A program made the position numbers and the translations under genes. A stretch of DNA of 64,000 nucleotides from Nilaparvata lugens (taxonomy: Eukaryota > Arthropoda > Insecta > Hemiptera > Delphacidae), in assembly GCF_014356525.2 (NCBI RefSeq), contig NC_052510.1, forward strand, positions 21,295,636 through 21,359,635, in the 5' to 3' direction. The notes under the pieces were generated by a model. It saw nothing but the letters and a program-made list of their open reading frames with translations. It was not told where the DNA came from and did not search any database. Of this stretch, positions 56,582 through 64,000 are shown piece by piece; position 1 is the first letter of the stretch; every line of letters starts with the position of its first letter.

Positions 56582-57566
56582 TCAGTGATGAGACAAGCAT
56601 AGTTTCCCTTTCCTGTTCAAGTGGAATCCGTGTTTCGTAAAATGTTTACGGTGCATGATTTCATTTATGTCGAAGAATTCAACGTGACTCAATCCAATTG
56701 CCACTTCGGAGATATATGCATTAGCCGCTTCAATATTTTTGTAGTATGTGTGAGAAAGTGGTATATCACGTCGCAGAGGAATGCTTACAAAGACAACGTA
56801 AGTATGATTGAGATTTGAAAGTTCTTGTTCTAGGTGTTTGTAGATAGTATCGACTCTTCCTCCAGCTACATCATTCGCACCTGCCACTATGATTAAGCAG
56901 TCTTCCTTTCCCAAACCGTTCCCAATAGAGCCGCAGTTCACAATGTCCAGTAAGCCGGCGTTGGCTTTGCAGATTCCAAATACTTCAGTTCCAGTAAGAC
57001 GATTATTGGTTATAATAGCGAGATCTCTGCTATGACTATCACCATAGAAGTGGATTTTCCTATAGGGAACATGTGTATTGGTTGAGAGTGAGTTCACTTG
57101 ATCGGTTGGAGTCGAAGCTAATCTAGTTGGATTGAAAGAGGTTGAGCGATTCTTAGAGGTGATTTTTGTGAGCATTTTTACTTGGAGTTGCAGAGATTCG
57201 TATTTGTTAGTTAGAGTCATTGAGTTCATTGATTTCCTTGATAATAACATCTTGCTTCCGTATTTTCTCTTTTAGGTCCGCTATCTTCTTTTAACGCAGA
57301 GTTCTCAGAAAAGTTATCTTTTTCCTATTGCTTGCTTTGTGAAACACAAGGTTGATCCTGAAACACAAGGTTGATCCTGAAACACTCGGTTGATCATCTT
57401 TAAGATTCTGTATCTCCTGAATAAGTGCGTTCCGGTGAATCAGCAGCTCATTAACACGAGTGACTAATAATTCATCTTTCTCCTTCAATGTTAAATCATC
57501 TGTTTGACATCCTGTGCTACATACTTGAACTTTCCGGTTATTAATTATTCTTGAGTCGAGTGACAA
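56582..57566 (-). pseudogene. ORF1: coiled coil plus SGNH-type esterase domain
   Basis: The N-terminal piece 57566-57291 has VQVCSTGCQTDDLTLKEKDE and ALIQEIQNLKDD, a coiled coil. After a shift near 57250-57290 the second piece reads YRKIHFYGDSHSRDLAIITN (block I, Ser of GDSHS near 57040). It continues LIIVAGANDVAGGRVDTIYK (block III-like GAND, 56880) and HFTKHGFHLNRKGK (block V, His of HGFHLN near 56630). Together these are the SGNH hydrolase blocks found in ORF1 of CR1-like elements. Ser, Asn and His are all present, although the frame is broken. Confidence 0.8.
57345..57392. repeat. Short tandem repeat, 18-19 bp unit
   Basis: GAAACACAAGGTTGATCCT occurs twice in tandem and a third diverged copy (GAAACACTCGGTTGATCAT) follows, inside the ORF1 coiled-coil region, at or near its frameshift. 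Confidence 0.7.
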
Positions 57567-57961
57567 TCTTTGAAGGGTAGCCGTGCTATTAACTTTCTCA
57601 ATTTTCTCATTTCCTTTGTGTAATTCTTATCATTATTCATAATATTCGTTGGAGTAAGAGGAATCGGATAATTGACATGCATCACAGTAGAAATGTTTTT
57701 TCCTAATGTTGAATCAGTCGTAATTGTACCTGAATAACTTATGAATACATCTCCACACTATATCGCTGTTGATTAAAGGATGGCTTCTTCTATAACATTG
57801 TTTTTCATGATATATGCCTATGGTATATCTTGGAGTTTTGTAAGTAGTGACTGACATATTATTTTTTTTTATCACAGATAGACAGCAGGTAGGCTATTAG
57901 ATAGTACGGTATTATATTCGACGAAAATAGGCTAGTATTGTCTTCGGCACTATTGACATTA

Positions 57962-58075
57962 TGCCGGGTCTACACGACAACGATATTTGCGTAAACTTGG
58001 ATGGAAGCCAGGTTTACGCAAATCTGGCTTTGAGCCAAGTTTGCTCAAACCTCTGTTCACACGACACATTCTATA
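57962..58075. repeat. Foldback MITE (GTCTACACGAC family), left of the plus-strand element
   Basis: GGGTCTACACGACAACGATA then TTTGCGTAAACTTGG, with internal complements CCAGGTTTACGCAAA and CCAAGTTTGC. A related hairpin lies at 62704-62782. They may be two copies, or one copy split by the intervening retrotransposon. Confidence 0.6.
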
Positions 58076-58122
58076 CGAATGTGTCTTTGAAGTGTTTATA
58101 AACTTGAGATGAATAGTAACTC

Positions 58123-58322
58123 AAGACTCCTCCTCCTCCTCCTCCTCTAACTACTACTCCTCCTCGGACTACTCCTCCACCTCCTCAACCCTCCTCCTCT
58201 TCATCCACCCCCACCTACTCCTCCTTCACCTCCTCATCCTCTCCTCCTCCTCCACCAACTTCTCCTCCTCCTCCTCCACCTCTTCCTCCTCCTCCTCCTT
58301 CTACTCCTCCACCACCTCCTCA
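58123..58322. repeat. (CCT/CTC)n polypyrimidine tract
   Basis: About 200 bp of almost pure C and T on the plus strand with few interruptions. The minus strand is GGA-rich and could form triplex or G-quadruplex structures. Noncoding, located 5' of the plus-strand retrotransposon's ORF1. Confidence 0.9.
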
Positions 58323-58652
58323 ATAATAATAATCAAGAGTCCTGATTATCAAGTGAAGAGTGAATAACTATAATTATCTATTACATTGCTATAGAGTAAA
58401 TAAGATAATTATTATCCATTAAAAAATATTCCTTGTTTTTGAGTATTGACCACGCACATATTTAATTCGAGGGTGCTGAATCCGAATCTGAAATCGCGAA
58501 TTCTCTATCTTCATTTTGAAGCTATTTAGGTTTTGATGGATAGATGAGACATAATCGTTTCCTAGAAAAATTGAGGCAAACCTGGCTGGGATTGATCGAA
58601 GATAGCACAAACCTTCAAACCTCATCAATTCACAACGATCTCTCCTGTAAAA

Positions 58653-59351
58653 CATAAATTAGGTGTACGTGCACTGGTAGTGGGCGATTCAATGATTAAG
58701 CATTTCAAATTGAGAAGAGGTATGGATATGGATAACTCTTTATTCAAATCATATTCTGGAGCAAATTTTGTATAGTTGACAAGGACTTTATCCTGCTATG
58801 ACAACCTCTATGATATAATAATAATACATGTGGGTACAAATGATGTTTGGGATTCTTTAACACCAGACGATCTGGGATATAAAATGGAAAATCTTATCAG
58901 AGTAGCAAAATCAAAATTCACCTCAGGGAAATTAGTGATAAGTGGTCTTCTCTACAGGTTGGACACGGACTACAGATATATAGACGCAATTAATGGCGTG
59001 ATTGAATGGTATTGTGGTCAAAATAATTGAATGTTTGTAGATCCAAACTGTTGGGTACGTGGTCGCACTTTTGCAAGAGACGGACTTCATCTCAATCGTA
59101 AGGGCTCAAATATTCTAAAGAATTTATTCAATCGGATCATACTAGACTGTAAAAAAAGAGAAGTACTAAGTTCATCTCCATTAAAGTCTCAGGAGGAACA
59201 GAGCATGCAAATTCACAGCGACAATGATGCAACTTGTCAACTCAATACATGTCTCTCTCTGGTAAGCAACACTGAAAACTCAACTGTGAATGGGGCTATG
59301 CAACAAAACCATTTTTTGTCTCCAGATCAAGTTCATCACAATTTGAGGTAG
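58653..59351 (+). pseudogene. ORF1: SGNH-type esterase (two in-frame stops)
   Basis: Reads HKLGVRALVVGDSMIKHFKL (block I GDS at 58683-58691), then IIIIHVGTNDVWDS (block III GTND at 58833-58844) and FARDGLHLNRKGS (block V DGLHLN at 59079-59096). A Ser/Gln-rich tail follows. All blocks lie in one frame, broken only by TAG (58773) and TGA (59028). Enzymes of this type hydrolyse acyl esters; in these retrotransposons the esterase role in replication is not settled. It lacks an intact N-terminus. Confidence 0.82.
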
Positions 59352-59425
59352 AGATAGATGATTGTGATGATCGGTCTGTTGAAGATTGGATTATTAGGTA
59401 CACCAACAGTAAGAATATTTCATTC

Positions 59426-62400
59426 ATGTCTTTGAACTTGTCTGATTTGGGAGATGACTGTGACAATGAGAACAACCCCATTGACGTACTGGACAAATCT
59501 AATTACAACCCCCAAAGTCGCGGCAGGTTTACTACAGACAATTCTTTGAAAATTGTTGCAATCAATGCGCAGTCAATGAGAAATGAGATGGGACTTATTG
59601 AAACTTTACTATTATACAATCATGCCGACATTATTTGTGTGAGTGAACATTGGCTGTACAAAGAAGAGCTACCGTTTTATACACCAAACAAATATCTTCT
59701 CGCAAGTAGCTTTTGTAGGAGTCGCCCACTCTCACATGGAGGGTCGGCTGTATTTGTCAGCGAGAATCTCAAATATGAGGAAATTGACATATCAAGTCAC
59801 TGCAGAAATTTTATATCTGAGGCCTCAGCAATAATTTTGAAAGATTTTAATCTGATTGTCATGACGTTATATCGCACACCCAACTCCAATGTCCATGATT
59901 CTATAGATAAAATGGAAACGCTATTGATTGAGTTAGGGAAATACAAGTACAGTAATCTGATAGTAGCGGGCGATTTTAATGTGAATATTTTGAATATGTC
60001 AAATGAAACTCAGCATTTTTTAAATATGATGAGATCCTTTGACCTATATCCAGTACATGCCAAACCAACAAGAAATCTCTCATGTTTGGACAATATTTTC
60101 ACGAACGTTGATAAGGAGTTTGTTTTCACCTTTCTAACTGAAGAAGGAATAATCTCAGACCATGCAGCCGTTTGGGCAGTTATTACACACAAGAAAACTG
60201 AAGAAAATTATGATAGCTCTGGACCCAGTTTTTTCAAAAAACGCCTCCTCTCCACCAATAGGCTTGATAATTTGAACATCTATCTGATGTATTACGACTG
60301 GTCACCCCTGTATTTATTGGATGACATAAACACGGCCTTCAATTTTTTCCTGGATCTCATTGAGTTCTCGTTCAATATGAATTGTCCTGTAGTGAAAGTA
60401 CGGAATTGGAATAATGAATCAGCAAGGCCTAAGAAAAATGGCTGGTTCACTCCTGAACTTGCTGTCATGAAAACGTGGTTGTTGTGTCTCTATGACAGAT
60501 GGAAACTTACCTCAAATATAGAAGATGAAATCAGATTCAACAAATTCAAAACGAAATATAATTTAGCAATCAGACAAGCAAAAATTTGTGCAAATGACAA
60601 GGCAATCATTGAGTCATCAAACAGATGTAAAGCAGCCTGGCGAGTTATTAGGGCTGAGACTGGCCAAAGAAAGGTCAGTACAGATATCCCGATTTCTCCT
60701 GATATCCTGAACCAGTGCTTTGTTGATGCCGCTGATGCCAATTTAGATTTAGACTCTGGCACTTCGCATGCTGACTTGCTGGAAAACTTTCCATTCAATG
60801 AGCACCATAAAATTGACAGGGCCTTCAAATGGAGAGAGGTCAGTGTTCAAATAGTTACTTCAATTGTTACAGGACTTAGTAATTCTCATAGTGAAGATGT
60901 CTTGGTCTCAGCAATTATGCAGTGAAAAAACTCTTACTAGCCTTAGTTCTACCTCTGACATATCTGATAAATTTTATCATGAGGAGCAGTACTTTTCCTG
61001 ATTGTCTTAAACTATCAAAAATCACACCCATTTACAAAAGAGGTGATAAGAGCTGCCCAGAGAATTATCGTCCCATAGCTATTGTGCCTATTTTTAGCAA
61101 AATCATTGGAGCATGTCTTTTTGAACAGCTCTATGAATACTTCACATCAAATGATCTACTCTACCAACATCAATATGGATTCAGACACAAGCACTCTACT
61201 GTTATGGCAGTGGAAAAGATAGTTGATGTAATACTGGAAAGTTTTGAAAAGAAGCATGTAGTCGGGACCTGTCTAGTAGATTTGAGTAGAGCTTTTGACA
61301 CTTATCTCTCATGACTTTCCCCTAAATAAATTGGCTTTTTATGGGATTTGCAATGCTGATCTGCAATTGCTGAAGTCATATCTCCAAAACAGAAAACAAA
61401 TGGTTGTGATCGGTAACTTCTCTTCCGAAATTATGAATGTAGCTGCAGGGGTACCACAGGGCTCAGTTTTGGGGCCTTTTCTGTTTCTTGTCTTCGTAAA
61501 CGACTCCAGCTATAATGTTCCATATTTAAGTGTATTATATGCTGATGACACGACTATTGTTGCAACAGACCCATTGATAGAAAGAGTAGAGAATAAACTT
61601 GACAATGCTCTGTCTACGGCCAGGACGTGGTATGTGGCCAATGGACTGAAATTGAATGAAGATAAAACTGAGATATTGTTTTTCTCCCTCAAAGACAAGT
61701 TAAGTAATGGCCTGATTAAACCAGTCAAACTTCTTGGACTTTATATGGACAACAAGCTGAACTGGGACACACATATTGAGCACCTTTCAAAAAAATTATC
61801 TCGAATAGTCTATTTATTGAGAAAACTGAGAGGCTGCGTGAATTTGGATACACTCATATTGACCTATTTTGGGCTTTTCCACTCACATTCGAGTTATGGT
61901 GTGCGTCTATGGGGTAATTCCGTTAATGCTAAAACAGTGTTCTTATGGCAAAAAAAAGGCTCTTAGAGCTATCCTAGGACTAACACAGCGAGATTCATGC
62001 AGGCCACATTTCCCTAATTTGAGTATACTAACCCTTCCATCTTTCTCCATTTATTCCAATTTAATTCACGTCAAGAAAAACTCAGAAAAATTTTCCATTC
62101 ATGAAGATTACCATGCATATAATACCAGGAACAGTAGGAACATTGTAGCACCACAAATAAGACTCACTAAAACTATGAGAAGCCATACTTTCCAACAGTG
62201 CATATTGTATAATAAACTGTCTCAAACAACCAGGAATCTGCCTCCTTCCATCTTTCTTCATTTATTCCAATTTAATTCACGTCAAGAAAAACTCAGAAAA
62301 ATGTTCCATTCATGAAGATTACCATGCATATAATACCAGGAACAGTAGGAACATTGTAGCACCACAAATAAGACTCACTAAAACTATGAGAAGCCATACT

Positions 62401-62535
62401 TTCCAACAGTGCATATTGTATAATAAACTGCCTCAAACAACCAGGAATCTGCCTCCAAACAAATTTAAGAAAATTGTATACAGTTATCTGAAAAATAATG
62501 CCTTTCACTCACTTGAGGAATACCTGAATACCTGA
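59426..62535 (+). pseudogene. ORF2: endonuclease and reverse transcriptase (three frameshifts)
   Basis: 59426-60925 is open for 499 codons. The AP endonuclease reads IVAINAQSMRNEMG, ICVSEHWLYKEE, YRTPNSN, VAGDFNVNI (59966-59992) and SDHAAVWA (60155). The linker follows. After a shift near 60922 the RT starts PIYKRGDKSCPENYRPIAIV then HQYGFRHKHST and LVDLSRAFDT. After a shift near 61305: GVPQGSVLGPFLFLVFVND and LYADDTTIVAT (YADD at 61538-61549). A third shift near 61955 leads to the C-terminal region with a 211-bp duplication. Catalytic residues of both domains are intact, so the element was active not long ago. Confidence 0.9.
62040..62461 (+). repeat. 211-bp tandem duplication in the ORF2 C-terminus
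   Basis: The segment from TCTTTCTCCATTTATTCCAA (62040) to ACCAGGAATCTGCCTCC is repeated from 62251 with only a few changes. It duplicates the YNTRNSRNI to NKL(S/P)QTTRNLP region of the RT tail and ends the upstream frame early. Confidence 0.9.
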
Positions 62536-62703
62536 ATTGAATGTATTTTATGTAATGTAGATATGCTTTATCTGTTCAATTTGTATCGATTTTCTGTTCA
62601 ATTGTGTGTAGACTACTTTTTAAAAGTATGTATTATGACTTTCCTGATGCTATAATTGTAGCCTGATGGTTAATAAAACGAATCTTGAATCTTGAATCTT
62701 GAT

Positions 62704-62782
62704 CTCCCGTCTACACGACGCAAACTTAGCACAAACCTGGCAGGTTTGCGCTAATATCGTTGTCGTGTAGACCGAGCATTAG
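62704..62782. repeat. Foldback MITE (GTCTACACGAC family), right of the plus-strand element
   Basis: CCGTCTACACGACGCAAAC on the left and GTTGTCGTGTAGACC on the right, with CCTGGCAGG at the centre. Partner of 57962-58075. Confidence 0.7.
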
Positions 62783-63432
62783 AGTTCTGATAAGAATCAC
62801 AGCTAAGCTCGACGATCACGGTCAAGATAAGACATCACTATTATGCAGTTCTTTGATCAGTATTAATAATGACACACATGGACAGGAAGCACCTGTGCAA
62901 TGTGATACGCAGTTGGAATTGTAAGCTTTGTATCATCCTTTCGGTCAAAATGGGTGAGAACGCGCAACAGCGGATCAATTGGGTGAAGCAACAAGTATCA
63001 ATCGTAAGGGAGCTTCCGAAATTGTCTGAAAGTCTATTTTACAGCACTAATATTCTCTCGCAGGGTTGAGAATTATTGAGGTAATTTTTTGTCTGTTGAG
63101 ATTTAGTCAAGTCTGATCAAAGTCCAGAATTGGTGTTTCAACGATACTTTTCACAGTTTCTAGTCCTTGTCATTTAATAGGTTAGATCACTAAAAACACG
63201 CTCGAAAATAGATGGAGGGCCGAAACTCACATCTATTAGTCGCTGCCTTCAATCATGACCACAGATGAAAGTTCACATGTACTTTAGATGAAAATAGAAT
63301 CCCGAAATTAGCAATAAATGAGTAGAATAACACGAACAGTCTCTAAGTTAAACTTCATGCAGCCATCAGTGCTGCTTTGTCTCATAGACTTAATTAATAG
63401 ACTTAATTTAAAACAAAGAAGCTGCAACTTAC
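62783..63432. other. Start of the first intron, nothing recognised
   Basis: Moderately AT-rich. The open frame at 62869-63069 has no recognisable product. Donor of exon 1 at 63432. Confidence 0.45.
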
Positions 63433-63620
63433 TTCAAAGTAGCCGACGCGGTACTACTGAGCTCTTCCTCCCAAGGAGTTCCGATCTGTAATATTCGATG
63501 TCCATCCTTCACGATAGTTGTGTTAAATTTTCTTGCAGAATACTGTTCAACATCTTTCCCAGTGGTTGGGTCAGTTTCGGCCTTAGTTTTTGTGTAGGCG
63601 TAAACCGCCATAGCAGCCAT
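63433..63620 (-). CDS. Coding exon 1 of an unrecognised five-exon gene (222 aa)
   Basis: First coding exon of the only host gene I can support. ATG at 63620-63618 opens a frame beginning MAAMAVYAYTKTK; an upstream in-frame TTG is not taken as the start. The exon ends after residue 62 plus two bases, at donor GAA|GTAAGT (63432). Those two bases plus the first base of exon 2 make a Lys codon. The full model is exons 63620-63433, 41003-40844, 39199-39022, 13847-13784 and 10331-10253. It sums to 669 nt, with splice phases 2, 0, 1 and 2 all matching. The protein has no visible signal peptide or membrane segment, an acidic patch in exon 2 and an Arg/Gly-rich C-terminus. I recognise no family. The 5' leader is GC-rich (63640-63662), unlike the AT-rich surroundings. 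What is seen is splicing consistency; that it is expressed is inferred. Confidence 0.72.
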
Positions 63621-64000
63621 TGACAAAGACTTTGCTTGTGGTTGACGGGGGCGGGGCGGGGCACCTGCACGAGTACTTATTGAAACAACAGAAAATATTC
63701 AAATATAAAAGTTGTAATCGGAAGCCAATCTGTGAATAAAATATATCATTTATAGCAAAAAGATCTCACACACAGTAAGAAATAAAATCGGATATTTCTT
63801 GTTAGGCTAGTTTCACACACATTCGGTTCGGTTCGTTTTCGGCAGATTCTGATAAATGTGAACCGGTAATTCGGTTTGGATACGGTACCGAATAGAAACC
63901 GCATAGAACCGAATGTCCACTTGACATTAAATGACCGAACGCAGTGAGGTCTATGTTTTAACTCGGAATTTCTCGGCATTGATAGAATTTTAATCTTTGA
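63621..64000 (-). promoter_or_regulatory. 5' leader and upstream region of the minus-strand gene
   Basis: Directly upstream of the exon 1 ATG is a GC-rich stretch (63640-63662, runs of C on the minus strand). Beyond it is AT-rich sequence. From about 63808 to 63935 there is an imperfect inverted repeat built on ACATTCGGTTCGG and its complement CCGAATGT, with more copies of the CGGTT/AACCG motif between. That looks like a MITE or foldback element rather than a classical promoter. No convincing TATA box was assigned. Confidence 0.3.

Larger units (their letters stand above)
52806..57620 (-). mobile_element. CR1-like non-LTR retrotransposon, minus strand
   Basis: A poly(A) tail on the minus strand (T run at 52806-52814). 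ORF2 (endonuclease plus RT) lies at about 55919-53012 and ORF1 (coiled coil plus SGNH esterase) at about 57566-56582. A degenerate ATT/ATC repeat sits between them. All frames are broken. The esterase-type ORF1 places it near the CR1/L2 group (family knowledge). Confidence 0.8.
58653..62703 (+). mobile_element. CR1-like non-LTR retrotransposon, plus strand
   Basis: ORF1 (SGNH esterase) at 58653-59351, ORF2 at 59426 to about 62535, and a 3' tail of AATCTTG repeats (62681-62702) in place of poly(A), as in CR1-like elements. Frames are interrupted but almost complete, so it is younger than most debris here. The 5' end is not defined. Confidence 0.85.

Overview
The window reads as nuclear DNA of an arthropod, most likely an insect and probably a hemipteran. 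It is AT-rich, has very large introns with GT-AG splice sites, and carries mariner, pogo, Helitron, copia, gypsy-like LTR, CR1-like and RTE-like non-LTR elements plus many foldback MITEs. The planthopper-like flavour is an impression from the repeat repertoire and was not tested.

One host gene can be supported. It lies on the minus strand as five coding exons at 63620-63433, 41003-40844, 39199-39022, 13847-13784 and 10331-10253. All four introns have GT/AG ends and compatible phases, and the exons sum to exactly 669 nt: 222 codons plus a stop. The protein is not recognised. Its introns (about 22.4, 1.6, 25.2 and 3.5 kb) hold nearly all the mobile DNA in the window.

Layout. 1-10 kb (downstream of the gene): unannotated AT-rich DNA, a Helitron (2373-3049), LTR-like degenerate sequence (about 4.2-5.9 kb), a TIR transposon with transposase-like debris (5964-8216) and a minisatellite. 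10-18.8 kb: last two exons, a diverged 290-bp tandem duplication, a palindromic mariner (13966-14865) and minus-strand non-LTR debris. 18.8-35.1 kb: an 8-bp satellite split by a nested LTR retrotransposon (18862-34316, TSD ATGT), itself hit by a pogo element with a PHD-finger tail (21709-25234) and an unclassified TIR element (about 25541-31433). 35.7-38.7 kb: a decayed copia pol and a PHD-type non-LTR ORF1. 39-52 kb: exons 3 and 2, an RTE fragment, and a tandem segmental duplication whose breakpoint cuts exon 2. One duplicate later received a 7.75-kb LTR element with 2.3-kb LTRs and no visible gag-pol. 52-62.8 kb: two CR1-like retrotransposons in opposite orientation, both with an SGNH-esterase-type ORF1. 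63.4-63.6 kb: first coding exon.

No tRNA, rRNA, CRISPR or bacterial-type operon was found. Nearly every mobile-element coding region is broken by stops or frameshifts. The main interest is the order of insertion and duplication events, the unrecognised five-exon gene, and several unusual element structures.
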